Positions 1 to 12,799 of a stretch of DNA of 64,000 nucleotides are shown here, one piece after another. Origin of the DNA: Mucor racemosus (taxonomy: Eukaryota; Mucoromycota; Mucoromycetes; Mucorales; Mucoraceae); NCBI GenBank assembly GCA_027405735.1, contig JAPEHQ010000011.1:372001-436000 (forward strand), written 5' to 3'. Made by a program: the position numbers and the translations under genes. The stretch's first letter is position 1, and each line of letters starts with the position of its first letter. Below the pieces are notes generated by a model. The model worked only from the letters and a program-made list of their open reading frames with translations. It ran no database searches and was not told where the DNA came from.

Positions 1-24
1 ATACAAAATACTGTCTCATTTTAC

Positions 25-566
25 ATCTGTCTTGTGCCACCAAATCCAGCATCTGTATAATCTGTAGCGGGGGTTGTCCATGAGTTATCAGCAGCCCCAT
101 AAATGATGGTCTGACTTGTTAATTTATATGAAGATAAACCACCATTGATGAATAAACTACTTCCATCAAAAGATGTAGCATAAAAAGCTCTTTCTCTTGA
201 TTCTAAAGCAATATTGTTATTTGCTGCAGTCAATGTGATATTTTCCCATGTATTAGTAGATGTCGCATTGAAATTCATAATGTCTAATCGCATCAATGTC
301 GAATCCCATTCATAGTCTTGTTGATTTATTTTAATGACACCACCATAACAGTATATCTTTCTCTCGCCATTCGCTGATAGTAATCCGCAACCTGGATAAA
401 AAACCATTATTAATCATTATGACAAAAGAAAATGCATCGTAAATCGTATTTACTAGGATATCTTCGAAAACTTGGGTTAGGCACAAAGCTTTGTGCAGAT
501 ATGATTGAGGATAAGAATGAAACTATCACCCACAACGATAAAGAAAGCTGGCCTTCCTTCATCATA
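25..566 (-). CDS. Secreted kelch-repeat (galactose-oxidase-like) protein, 5' part only
   Basis: Two exons are visible on the minus strand: 566-454 and 391-25, joined over a 62-bp intron (donor GTAAAT, acceptor TATCCAG). The join restores a serine codon and keeps frame. The gene must continue past the left window edge, since a GTAAAA donor at 24-23 precedes an in-frame stop. The chosen ATG (566) opens with MMKEGQ and a hydrophobic run ending in ISAQS, a good signal peptide with cleavage near residue 22. Exon 2 carries kelch-blade features: an IYCYGG block, a W-D-S-x-L-x-R-L-D stretch about 15 residues later, a SLFINGG block and an NSW motif. Such proteins are beta-propellers that usually bind partners or carbohydrate; no oxidase residues are visible in this part. 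Function beyond secretion is inference. Confidence 0.75.
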
Positions 567-1287
567 ATATTACTAAACCACAATGACGAGTAAAAGAAAT
601 GTAACAATAAACAAAAGTGCCTATTTATATGGAATATTCCGTTCCTCTCTATCTTTTTTTCTCTCTTACTGCTAGTGTAACTCTTGTTTGGAGACATTAC
701 AAAAGCCACGTCTTGACAAATCAAGATACGAACTTGATATGACACAATGTACATCGGGTTGTATATAACATACTGAAGGGAAGAAAGCTCTATATAACTT
801 TTATTGATTTTATATCATCTCGCCAAGTAGAGACAACAGTAATAATACAATACTGATTTTGTATTCTGGCATCTGATTTCAATATCATTATTTTATACCA
901 TTTATTTTATTGGAGTCTTGGGAATTGTGTAATGGCGAAGCCCATTTTATGAGTTACACAGCTGTGTACTATACAAAACTTAAAAAAACTTTCAACTAAT
1001 GAACATGTGCTACAACTTCTTTTTATGGTATTTAAAACACCTTAAATAAAGTGATACTGATTTGCCCTGATCTACTACTGTTCCTTGGTAATTTAAACAT
1101 TTCAAACAATTTGAAAATATGCGTCTAGTAAATAAGAAGTTCTGTTTAGGAATAGACAAATGCCCAAAAAAAAAAACCAAATGAGTATAATCACTAGATC
1201 TATATATACTATGTGCGTTGACTAGATGGGCATGAAAACATGATGTAAATTTATTATATATATTCAAAACATTTGACTTTATTACAA
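567..1287. other. Intergenic, no gene seen
   Basis: The stretch separates the start of the kelch gene from the 3' end of paralog A. It is AT-rich with no convincing ORF; an 85-codon minus-strand reading frame at 1010-1267 has no recognisable domain and starts from no clear ATG context. The part nearest 567 should hold the kelch-gene promoter. Confidence 0.5.
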
Positions 1288-4200
1288 TTATAGCCTTTGC
1301 AAGGTCAATCGCTCAGGGAGACTTGCTATATGATACCTACCATTCTTGCGATAAGAAGCATACAAGCCTGCCTTCATCTTGATTTTATTCATTGATAAAT
1401 AATTGCATGAATGTATATCTATTTGAAGAGGATACTGATGCCATTTCATAACAAAACCTGTGCTACTACTGTGAAGAAACCATCGCGAAAGTAGTGCTAC
1501 ATCCTCGCGAGAAGCGGGTTTGTCCTTGATAATTGCAAATCGTGATTTAGACACATATAATAATTCTATATATAATGGTTCAAAAGTTAAGTTTTTCGTA
1601 ATTATTTTCTATACATGCATACAATATTACGAATAGGGAATTCGAGATTTTCCATTTCAACAGCTTGATTTGTGGAAAAATAGATATTTTCTCTTATTCT
1701 ACACGGAGAAAACTTGTTTCTCTCATCCAAAGACAATGGAATTCTCCATACTTGATTATTACCAATGGATACAGGAAGAGCTTCTTCATAATATTCACCT
1801 TTATCTTTGTAAATTTTCAATTTTACGTTGATTCCTGAAGTAATATCCAAATAGTAATCTTTACTGAAAACTTGTCTGTACTTTTCAAGTTTCAGTGGTC
1901 TGTAGTCCAAAAGATAGTCTTGATATATGATAGTTTTAGTCATGATCAGACATGTCCTTAATTGCTTGATGTAAAGAAGAGACGCTATATCTTCTTTCAA
2001 TTGCTTCCAGATAAAATCACTGTAACTCAAACTAAAGTTCTTTAACCATTTGTGTATCATCTCCCCAGTAATAATTAAACAAGATACTTTGTAGTTTCCA
2101 AAAATTGCAGATTGTAAAGTTGCTACTATTTTTTCAGCAATACCCTTAATATAAGGTTTAATACCAAAATCAATGATGAATCTGTGAGTTATTTCAATAG
2201 AAGAGCGCTCGTCATCTAGACTATTTCGATACACAACGTTATCCGGATCAGCAATTATAGTCGATGCATCCTCTATCTAATAAATGGTACTGATTAATCT
2301 GATTTTTTAGTAAATGAGCATGCATAAACACTTACTAATCTTTTTAATGTAGTAATTAAGCTAGCTTTGAATTCATTGTACCGTGTAATTCCCATATAGT
2401 TGCTGCCATGTAGGTTAAATTGTGGCTGCTGCTGAACCGAATTCCATAAACTCTCGCTCAGTAATTCATACATGTCAGTGATTTTACAGCTATAATCGAT
2501 AATTGACAGTGTTGATCTTTCTGATCTTCCTTCTTCAGTAGTAGTTTCGATCACTTGATTAAAAAAAAAATTGATTTTATTTTGACAATCAACATTTGCT
2601 TCGACGTAGAAACCATAAGGTTGAATTCTATGTATAATTTCTTCTTTTTCAATGCATTCCTGTGAAACTTTTAATTGCTTGCTTTTTTTGATTGCAATCG
2701 GATTTACCACTGAAGGATGACTAAGTCTACTGGAAAGCTCAATCATTTTGAAAACTTTGTTCGCACAACCATCTGAAAGTGAATGCTGGTCGGAAAACAA
2801 TCGATAAATATGCCCCAAAGATCGTCTGCGTTTTTCGAATATAGCAATTACATATTGTTGTATAATTATTGAGTTGATGAAGAAGCAATGCTTAAACGCA
2901 GAAGAAGAATACTTTAACGGATGGTTTTGTGTTTTTTCATCTAGGTAACTTTGGGTTTGGTCCTGCACAAAAAAGACTCCGCAAATGCTTTCACCAGCTG
3001 CATTCTCATCAATGTAGTTCAATATAAGACTCTCGGTGTTATTCAACTCTGAATTGCCAAAAATATTTAACAATTCATCAAATGTTATCGTGGAAAGCTT
3101 CTCATTTTGAGTTTCATTCAGCTGTTCATGCCAGAAGCCTTGGCGTATTAATAGTTCAGGACGGATGTGTGGCATTAGACCATTCTAAATATAATATTTT
3201 CCGAAATATTAGCAATTATAATTGCATCATTAGAGGCCAAGTTACCCTAAAATAGCATGCGAAAATGGCTTGAATAAAGGCTTGAATCCATTTTGCAGAG
3301 TAATATTTATTGTCATGATAAAAATAGTCGGGTAAGGTATCTTTACCGAGGATTTCATCGGTTGATTCTGCGAAAATCCTTACAAATAGGAATTTTACTA
3401 ATTTTTTGAGCTTTTCTAATGATGGATACATTGCAATTTCATATTCAAATGTTGAATTTAATAATTTAGGCGAGAATAAAACATTTCGGCCCAATGCTGT
3501 GATAGATCGATTTGATGCTAGTACTAAATCTGGATCATACACTGCTCGTAAAGTGTCAATTTTTAGTAACAAAGTGTTTTTATCAGCAACTTTTTCCACA
3601 TTGCACATCATATACTTCCTTTCTCTCTTTGCCCAGTATCGTCCAAAGTCGTGGAAAAGGCAGCTAATCTTGGAATAAAACAAAATTTTGCTTACAGGAT
3701 CATTATCAATTATCCAAGGAGTATTTGCAAGAAACGGACGAAGAAAACCTTGCACAAATGCGCCATTTGTATATTTTTCAGCTGATAAAATAAAAACATA
3801 CTGAATTGCAACTGAATCCATTTCTTTTTCAAACTTCAGAGGAAAGATCTTTGTCAAATATGCTGTGATAGCCGTGGACAACGTAAAATCATCTTTTGAT
3901 TTAGGTTTGTTAAAAAGAGAGTCTTGATATAATCGATATAAATCCTCTAGAAAGTTTGAAACATACTGGTAGCGCTTGCTTGGAGGGTACAGTTTATAAT
4001 GCAATTTCATCAAGTTGCCGTAAATTACGTCTCCATCGTCCTCATTATAATAAAAATCACTTGTGGTCTACAGACAAATGCCATTAAAGAGCAGCTTCTT
4101 TATTAGTTTGGAATCCAAACCACTTACTGATTGAATGTCCTTTGGTGGATACTTGAAAGAAGCTGTACATGTTCGACTGTTTACTCGTTGTATTAAAACT

Positions 4201-4350
4201 TTTTTAGTTGCAGAACCTAAAGATATACAGTATGTATAATGTATATTTTATCAAATAAGATACTAGAATGATTAGAGCAAAATTAATGCACTTACAAATA
4301 GTTATCGTACATAAAATTGTATATTGCGAATAGTCATATTTTTCATCCAT
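1288..4350 (-). CDS. Paralog A of a tandem family; six exons, about 912 aa, unknown function
   Basis: Model: exons 4350-4296, 4216-4128, 4067-3246, 3184-2336, 2276-1631 and 1565-1288, all with GT..AG introns. Lengths sum to 2739 nt (912 aa plus stop). Exon 1 (55 nt), exon 2 (89 nt) and exon 6 (278 nt) have exactly the lengths of paralog B, and every intron phase matches, which validates the joins. The N-terminus reads MDEKYDYSQYTILC; conserved blocks include LRAVYDPDLVLAS (exon 3), IQPYGFYVEA and FNQVIETT (exon 4), ITHRF and SCLIITGE (exon 5) and YPERL/LPERL near the C-terminus. No signal peptide or membrane segment is evident. The order of blocks is reminiscent of HSPA12-type Hsp70-like proteins with degenerate nucleotide-binding motifs, but that is a weak inference. 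It is tandem with B and related to the broken copy at 57712-59371. Confidence 0.72.
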
Positions 4351-6518
4351 GCTATGTTTGAGTATGAATCATTAATAAAAAAGATATATAAATGCAAAAA
4401 TACCATTGTATCTTTTCTTAAATACCAAGATTATAGGCTTTGCTATATAGTTCAGCCAAATAGCACACTATTTTGGAACTCTTAATATTTGTGCAGGTCG
4501 CTGTTGTACTACTGTTTCATGTACGTATTCTTTATAAAGCTACTGTGTATCTGTTATATGTGAATTTACCAATACTTATACTAGGCCGCTCATCGTTTTA
4601 GAATAGAGATTATCGCTTACATTTAATTGTTATTTTCAATTACTATGTCATTATATCGTACAAAATGTAATCGAGTTTATCTCAAAAAAAGATATTCGTT
4701 AATTCTTAGGATCTAGAAATGTCTGTATATGTTATTCTTTAGCATCTATTTGCAAACGCAAACTGATTTCAGCAACGAGAAAGCTCAAATCGAAATACTC
4801 TACCCAGATCAATCAATATTAGACATTGCAGCCAAAGTGTGCACTGTATACAAACTCAGAGCTATTTCTTCGGTATTTTCCTTATTCGCACTGCTATATA
4901 AACAATCTATCAATATAAAATTAGAATCTAGAGCAAGCGAAATTTTGGGAGCACAAATTGATTGTTTTGCGCTGCCATTCAAATAGTTTTTCATGCAAAT
5001 TTATCGTCATTGTAATCAAATATCTCCACAGAAAAAAAAAGCTATAGAAATAAAAATAGTCTCAAAATATTATAATCAGTAGACACTATCGTATTCTCTA
5101 GAATTATAAATTTAATAGTAGATGATACAAAAAATTCATAAATTTTATCATTTTTAAGCTTACAAAATCTGAAACATCAGTTTAAATAGCGCACAATTTT
5201 ACCTCTCATCTCATCCCTGTAAACCCTCATGAATTTTTGCAAAGAGATAGTAGACCAGGCCATACTGGACTCCTCTACCAAGCTCATTCGTTACATTTCC
5301 ACGCTCAATAACTTAGACTAATTCATAGCTTTTCCGAGACAGGTCACTATTCCATACACCTGAATCTCTTTTTTTTAATATTCCCCCTGATAAGTTTATT
5401 CAATAAATCTTTATCCATATAAAAAAAAAAAAAAAAAAAAAAAATTTTGCAAAAAACAGAAAAATCTAAATTTAACATCAGAAACAACGTTAAAATGTAT
5501 AACAATATGATAAAAAATTGTAGATAGTTTTGATCTGCGTTAATAAGCAACTTTAAATCTAAGATTTTATATTTAAAATATGTATTTTTTGTCCAAAAAC
5601 GTTTTTTTAGTTAAAGAATTTTAGCAAAATATTTTTGCAGTAAAGTTATTTTAATTTCTACATAATTAAATAGTAAAATAAAAGTTGTATATTAAAATAT
5701 TTTTTTCTTTTACAGTTTATAGTAAACTTAATCCAAAGTATTCATTAATAGATCTAAAAAAAAAATAATTTGTGTCCAAATCGGTTCAATCAAGAAGTTT
5801 TTTTTTATAAATTTTAAACCCCATTTCAAGCTGAATTTGTCTGAAAAGTAAGCAAAATAACTACATTTGATCACTCTAATGTAGTGTTTGAACTAAATTT
5901 TCAATCTAATTATATATAATATCTAACTGCTACTTGTTTTTAAGTCTCTCGGGAGCTGTTCTATTTTATCAAATGTTTATTTATTGCATCTTTATGGTGT
6001 TGAAGATGACATCGAATACTTTTCCTTGGCTGATACGAAGCAATTACTTGGGCGTTGAAAAGCTGCTTGCTTGTTGCTGGAACTATGGCACTGAGAAACG
6101 AAGATATATATATATATATATATATATAACTAAAGTAGTTACATTTAAATAATTCAAAATTAAATATTGGGGAGCCGGTCCTTATTTAGCAATAATCAGA
6201 ATTAAATCCTTTTTGGTGAAAAACAGATGGTAACTTTTGAATGAATAGGATGTATGCATAGTGCTATTTTATAAATTAATCTTATTGCTACATATCCTAA
6301 ACACGCACACTATGTTTTAGCTTGACATGAATATGCATAATTTTCAGGTCGTATTTATATGGAGGGATGCATTTGCGGTAATTTTGCAAGCAAACAGACT
6401 CCTGAATCATTTAAATATTGTTTTTATTAGTTTTTTTTTTTTTTTTTTGCTTATATAAAATTTGTTTGATTTAGTTTTATATGTAAATAATGTTAAACTT
6501 TGCAGATATTTTGTTTAT
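4351..6518. other. Intergenic between paralogs A and B, with an old repeat
   Basis: About 2.2 kb. The part from roughly 5200 to 5900 resembles, at low identity, the segment at 16740-17250 and the R repeat family (shared CCCTGTAAACCCTCAT-like block and T-rich tracts with the same spacing), so it is probably a decayed repeat. It holds an A-tract of about 24 at 5421-5444 and a TA dinucleotide run at about 6105-6128. An 85-codon plus-strand frame at 4729-4986 has protein-like composition but no recognisable domain or start. The A promoter should lie just above 4350. Confidence 0.45.
6105..6128. repeat. TA microsatellite
   Basis: A near-pure run of alternating T and A of about 24 bp lying in the A-B intergenic region. 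Confidence 0.85.
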
Positions 6519-9500
6519 TTATAATCTTCTCAATGTCAACCTTTCAGGGTATGCAACATGTGCGTATTCAAGCGGGTAATATGAAGATGCGTCTATACCT
6601 ATCCTCATCTTTAAATCGATTGCTGCCAAGTAGCTACACGGCGTTATTTTTATTTCTAGAGGAAACGTGCTTTGTTTTTTTACCGTATCTAAAGAAGTCG
6701 AGTAAGAAGACAAATCTTCAAGTAAAGCTACATGTAATTCCGATGACATTGTGATTTGGGCATCTTCGACTTCCCCAGTAGACAAGGCTTTCAATTCTTT
6801 GCAGATTTTCAAGTTAGTACAATGCAAATACACAATTTATATCTACTCATAACTTCTCATTGAAAGTTACGAAATTTGAGTTACTTACGAATTCTACAGT
6901 CTATCTCTTCATTCTCATTTGGATTTATAATAATGTAAATTTTCTCCTGCAATTCACATTTGAAACCTCCGTTATTGGCTAAGGATGAAATTGGAACTTC
7001 CCAATCTACATTATCTTTAGTTTTTTCAAATAAGATTTTATCATAATGATCTCCTTTATCTTGGTACACCTGAATGTCTGATTTTTCACGATGTGATATT
7101 CTTAAATAATATTTCTGACTAAATATCTGCTGATATTTCTCTAGCTTCAATGGCTTATAACCAAGGATTTTATCTTCAAATACTATGGATTTTTTTATCA
7201 TTAAATGGGTTCTTATCTGTTTGGTGTACAATAACGAGATAATTTCTTCTTCCAGCTGTCTCCATATAAAATTTCCATATGTAGAATTATATTCCTTTGA
7301 CCATTGATACAAAAATTCTCCTGTGGTAATCAAGCAAGATACTTTATATCTCCCAAATATTGCGTTGGCTTGTAAAGATGATGTTAGCGCAAAGGCAACG
7401 CTCTTTACATAAGGTACTATTCCAATATCCATCACAAATCGATGAGTTATGGAGCAATGGTTGGTACAATTGGGATTCCCAGAATATTCATATATTATTT
7501 CGTCCAAATCACTAATGTTTACTGACAAATTTTCCATCTAAGATAAAGCAAAGTATCAATATAAAGCTTGTATTATCCAATAGCTCAAAAATACTCACAC
7601 AGTTTACCATTGAATGAGTTAAGTCTAATTTGAATTTTTTATAACTGATCATATCTGACGGAACAATCTCATCAAGTTTCCCACATTGCTGCTTAATTGT
7701 TGATTGGGTGTTGATTGCATTCCATATGCTTTCGCAAATAAATTCGTAAATATCAGCTATTCGAACAGAATTATTCATTATTGGGAGCGTAGATTTCTCT
7801 GGTTTATCATCATCAGATGTGGTTTCGATTACTTGGTTAAGATGCATCTTTATCTCATTCTTACAGTTTATGTCCGCCTCTACATAGTAACCATATGGCT
7901 GAATTTTTTCAATCACAACATGTTTCTCGTTACACTTTGGTAATGTATTGTTCAGGGTATCATTCTGTTCGTCTTCAAAAACAGTTTCAATAACAAAAGG
8001 TTGACGAAGTCTATTAGAAAGCTGAATCATTTTGAGAATTTTGTACGCGCAGCCTTCCACGTATTCATATCTTGATAAAGCAAATGTTCCAGCACGTTTA
8101 TCAATATGTTCTACTTTTTCAAAAAAATTATAAATGGCCTGTTGAGCTATTATCGAATGAAACTTGTAACAATGTTCATTAGCGAATTCATAATTATTAG
8201 ATCCATGATATTTGTTTCTTGCGGTAATATATTCATTTTGGTTTTCTTCATTGACTAAAATACCATGGTAGCTTTCCTTATCATTATATTCTAATAGGTG
8301 GCTCCTGATTTTTTCTTTGACAACCTCCATGTCGAAATCATTAAATAATTTGAAGATATCATGATAAGTTATAGAGGATAATCTGCTTTTGTTTTCGTCG
8401 TTGAGTATGTGATTAAAATTATATTGGTCTGCAAAATCCTGCAATTGAATATAGCGCTCTGGTTCATCCTATTTAACAAAATGTTAATATTTTTGTGAGT
8501 GGTAAAAAGTTTAAACTACCCTGAAATTTGACGTTGTAATAGCGTAAATAAAACAATGGATAATGCTTTGAGAGTAATTATCGCTATTGTAATCGTCAAG
8601 CAGTGTATGATATTGATCGTCTTTTGAATTTTCAAAAACTTTGATGAACAGGAATCTTGCTAAATTGTTCATTTTCTCTATTGATGAATGGATAGGGATT
8701 TCGAATATAGCTGTTGGGTACAGAAATTTTGGAGAAAGGACGGTATCTCCCCCTAAAGCTGTTATAGATCTGCCAGATGCTGCCACCAAGTCTGGATCAT
8801 AAACAGCTCGAATGATGTCTAATGTCAATAGCAATTTGTTCTCATTAAAGACCTTTTTTATATTCAATGATATATATTTCCCCTCCTTTTTGAAATTTAA
8901 CCTGAGCGACTTGATTTCATTTAAATAATAAACAAGGCTTTCGACCCTATTATAAAATAAAGTTTTACTCTTAATATCATTTGCTTTTATCCAAGGAGTA
9001 TTTTGTAGAAATGGACGCAAAAATGTTTCTATGAATTTCTTGTCAGTGTATTCTTTAGAAGGTAAAATAAAAGCATATTGTGTAGTAGATTGATCCTGCT
9101 CCTTTGCGAGCTCTGTCGGATAGACCTTAGTTAAGAATCTTGCGATGGCCAAATACAACGCTTTATCATCTTTTGTTTGTGGCTTTATCTTACAAGAATT
9201 TTGATACATTCGGTAAAGGTCTTGAAGGAAATCTGAGACATATATAAACGCTTTGCTTGTAGGGTATTTCCTGTAATGTAGTTTCATCAAACTGCCGTAA
9301 ATTATTTCATCGTCTTCATTATTGTAATAAAAGTCGCTTGAAATCTTTTGCAAATTATCAATTCGAATTAGTTCTTAATTACTTTTATAATACACTCACT
9401 CCGTTTTTTACCTGCTGATAATCAAATGGCATATATCTATGAGAAGCTTGTGATATACGGTTGTTTATTCGGCTTACACTCACTTCTTTTCCTACAGGGC

Positions 9501-9612
9501 CTATATAATCATTAATCAGATACTTGGCCAACTAAAAAATAACTGTTGAATCCTCACAAATATATATTGAACATAGAGTAGTGTATACTGAGTAATCATA
9601 TTCATCGTTCAT
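6519..9612 (-). CDS. Paralog B of a tandem family; six exons, about 921 aa, unknown function
   Basis: Model: exons 9612-9558, 9500-9412, 9344-8520, 8468-7599, 7537-6889 and 6796-6519; total 2766 nt (921 aa plus stop). The splice sites are supported by alignment to A: 55-, 89- and 278-nt exons are the same length, and the last intron has a clear TACTAAC branch site about 15 nt before its acceptor. B starts MNDEYDYSVYTTLC, like A. Shared blocks are AFILPSKEYTD, FLRPFLQNTPWI, LRAVYDPDLV-like (IIRAVYDPDLVAAS), IQPYGYYVEA, NQVIETT, ITHRFVMD, SCLITTGE and YPERLTL at the C-terminus. The GTGAGG and GTAGTT donors are weaker than average but conserved in position. Function is unknown; the remote Hsp70/HSPA12-like reading is discussed under findings. 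No frameshift or stop interrupts the model, so both copies appear intact. Confidence 0.73.
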
Positions 9613-10334
9613 TTTTCTTTGTTCAATGGAGAAAGAGGCAATATATACAATTTTTAGGAATATTTCTTTAAGTAATCACAAGGTAAATTGGTGCTATCAA
9701 CATCTAGGCTTTGCTAGGTTTTCGAATCCATTATGTACCATTAGCCTTGTTCAACCTCGAGTCTGCGATATAGTATTCGTTTAAACTTGATCATCTATCA
9801 CATAATTTTGAATATTATTATTGGATAAAAACAGCCAACAATAAGTCTAGCAAAGGCTAAGGATAAGTAATATTTAGAATTATTCTATTAAAAACTTGAT
9901 CCATGTAGACGGCAATGCGTTTTGTGCAACTTGTAGATTATCACATATTGTTTAGCCGCATGCAATCGTAGTAACGTATAACTATAATACAGTAACTATT
10001 TATTTACACTTTTTATTTTGATGTATAACGAGAAACGTAACGGTTCGTAGAATTCCAACGTGGTGTGGTGATACTAGTGATATTTAATTTTGTATAAAGA
10101 ACAAACAAGCCCTTCTAAATATTGGAAATACAATATTTCAAAAATTAGATGAGTAATTGGAGATTACTTTGATCGATATTCACAACAAGGATGGAATTTT
10201 TTCTCTGTTTTTGGCAGTTGTAAACAATAGTTTATTATTTTGTAAAAATTAAAACTCATTATTATTCAAGTATTAATTTCTGTATTATTCCCAAGATAGA
10301 TCCACGGATCCACCTCTAAGTTGCTCTACATTTT
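9613..10334. other. Intergenic upstream of paralog B
   Basis: About 720 bp of AT-rich sequence with no ORF I can support. The B promoter should lie at its left end, just above 9612. The right end runs into repeat R3. Confidence 0.5.
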
Positions 10335-11960
10335 TTTGTTTCAGCGAAAAATATTGATATTAGTCGAGATAATCAAATTAATAGTTTATAGTACAGCTTA
10401 TAGCCTATAATAACTGAGTTCCAAAATTGATTTATTATTATGAAATCGACAAGAAAATGATCCAAAAAGTAAAATCGTTATATAGCTCATGAACTGCAAA
10501 GTAAGTTGGACTAGCGTATTAAATTATTTTTGCACATTTTTGGATTCTACATCCACCTAAACAATATTCAGACAAATGTTTCACATTAAATTTTGCGCAA
10601 AATGTAACTGAAATTTTGGAGGTTTTTTGAAGATACACATTACTTTTTACGAACATGTTTCAAATATAAATAATTATAGCAATGCACAAAAAAATATCTA
10701 TGTATCGTGCTATTGCGGAACCTTCTAACTGGATTTTTTGTAGAAAGAACGATATTTTTGTTGAATTTTTTTTTTCAAATTCAGAATTTGGGATGAGGGT
10801 ATACAGGGAAAAAATTAAAGCTAGAAACAGAGGTATCTCTTTGCACACATTTTTGAGGATATCTCCACGAAAAATCAATATTTTTGTCGTATATTTTCAG
10901 GATTGATAAATAGTACTTAAAAAAGAATACAATTATAAAAGAATGAGTAATTAATCAGTTCTTCAACTGTATAATAAAAACAAGATATCGCTTATTTAGA
11001 TATAAAAGTATGGCCTTTTATATTGATTTGACATTGTGATCCTGAGATGTAATTTAAGGCACTATTGAACCATTGAATCTGTTTGATAGTAATCTATGGA
11101 TTGAAATGAATCAATCATAATTTAACCGTTCTTGTAGAGCTTGTGAGTTGTCTTGTTTCAATGCTGCGCTAAATATGCTTGGATTTTGATGTGATAGCTA
11201 CTTGATTGGTTAACTGCTGGGGTGAAATAATGTGGTGTCATAATTGAGGTCAAAGCGTTCTTGGTAATTACTGGATTAAACTTGATACGCTAGGAGTTTC
11301 TTATATCCGATATCAAGACTTGCACTTCAATACATGTCGTAGTCAATAGATTGTAAGATGTATTGATACTGTAGAAGGTGATAATGTATGATACTAGTAG
11401 GTGGAATACAACAATTTTTAAAAAAAACTACACTGGATCCGAGAGAGCTCGATAAGCTTGATGTTACGAATGTAAAAAAGAAAAAGAAAATGCTGCTCAA
11501 TTTAACGAATATTTTGAAATCTAGTACAAAAATATTAAAAAATGAAAAAAAATACAACTGCTCAGAATTTTTCCATATCGAAATATATTATATAATACTT
11601 CAAAGCAAATAAGTTTTATTATTAAAAAGCTTTAATATAGCTTAACTTTTTGTAGAGATATGAAGCCTCAAATTTTTAATTTTTAGCAAGGAAATACGCG
11701 TAAAGATCTGAAATAGTAGCACCGAAAAACTAATACCAATTGCAAAAAAATAGGATATTCTCAGATACTCATTTTTGAATTAAAGTTGAACATCTCAAGT
11801 ACATCAGCACATGAATTTGGTTTGGTGTTATTTAGCAAACAAAAAGTTGAGCAGGAATGAAAAGCAAGACCTAGTTTTCAAAGGAAAAGCAGTGAATTTT
11901 GCCTGTTTTTGAGTCATTCGTGAGATGTAAAGTAACTTTAGGGGCAGCATAATGTGATCA
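10335..11960 (+). repeat. Dispersed repeat family R, copy R3 (interrupted by an LTR insertion)
   Basis: About 1.1 kb of repeat sequence, split by the 529-bp insertion at 10885-11413. It matches, in opposite orientation, the copies at about 33225-34355 and 45090-46290. Shared blocks include GAGGGTATACA, GGATATCTCCACGAAAAAT, ACGAATATTTTGAAATC and GCAGGAATGAAAAG. This copy is more diverged than the other two and its reading frames are broken, so the family shows no conserved coding sequence. Boundaries are approximate. Confidence 0.75.
10885..11413 (-). mobile_element. Solo-LTR-like insertion, copy i (529 bp), with 5-bp target duplication
   Basis: The unit starts TGTCGTATATTTTC and ends GGAATACAACA, so it is bounded by TG..CA with TGT/ACA ends as expected of an LTR. 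It is flanked on both sides by ATTTT (10880-10884 and 11414-11418), a 5-bp target-site duplication. It interrupts repeat R3 at a point where R1 and R2 read straight through. A copy of exactly the same length lies in the opposite orientation at 54994-55522, and a truncated one at 44859-45072. No internal retroelement genes accompany it, so it is best read as a solo LTR. Confidence 0.82.
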
Positions 11961-12799
11961 ATTTACATATAAGTTGCAGTATCCAAATTATATCCAAAAA
12001 TATTTACCTATTAGGATGTTAGTTTTAGAAGAAGGGGGACACGCTTTGATTTTGAATATTGACAATTTTCATTGCAAATTGACTTTTTGAGTGCTCAAAT
12101 ACGGTGTTTTTGAATCATTTGAAAACTGAATCGTCTATTTTTATTTTAAATATATGAGTAAATATGTAGGTGCTTATTTCCAATGCAATCATTTAACGAT
12201 AGTAATGTAACATTAAAATCGTGATTTGATTGTGATGATATAATAACAAGGGCTTTTCGATTTAAGAGACACTTTTGAATGCTCCTTTTTTTGTAATTTA
12301 TCACTTGCATTGTTTAAATGCTCTCAGTAAATATTAGAAGGTTTTGTTTTTGCCAGTCTATTAAATCAAAAGTATTATTTTTGAAATTGTATATAACTGA
12401 TGATAATCCAATCTATACGCAGAAGTCTTGCAGTTAGAAAAAAAATATGAAAAATCATCACGTATATGAACCACTTTTGTTTTTCTAATTTTAATTGCTG
12501 AGGTGTGATGTACCTCTATTAACACTATTTTTATAAAGTTTACCTAATAATTTTATTTTATTAAATAAGATGTAGTTGACATGATTTGTCATATACGGTA
12601 TATGTTATATGTAATAAATTTGCCGTTTGGAAATACATTTTATGCCTTACTTAAAAACAACACGCCAGTATATCCATGCAACGGAGGAAGGTATATGTAT
12701 ATGACAAGTGAAATAAAACCTCATCATATTTATTGTAAAGCAATATGAATGAAGATTAACCAGAATAAATTATTGATAAACCCCAAAATTAATTTGGTG
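11961..12799. other. Intergenic, no gene seen
   Basis: About 840 bp of AT-rich sequence between repeat R3 and the HsbA pseudogene. No reading frame or structured element was recognised. Confidence 0.5.

Noticed and set aside
4729..4986. 85-codon plus-strand ORF with protein-like composition
   Set aside because: No domain, and the opposite strand is open over almost the same stretch, so the frame is not informative.
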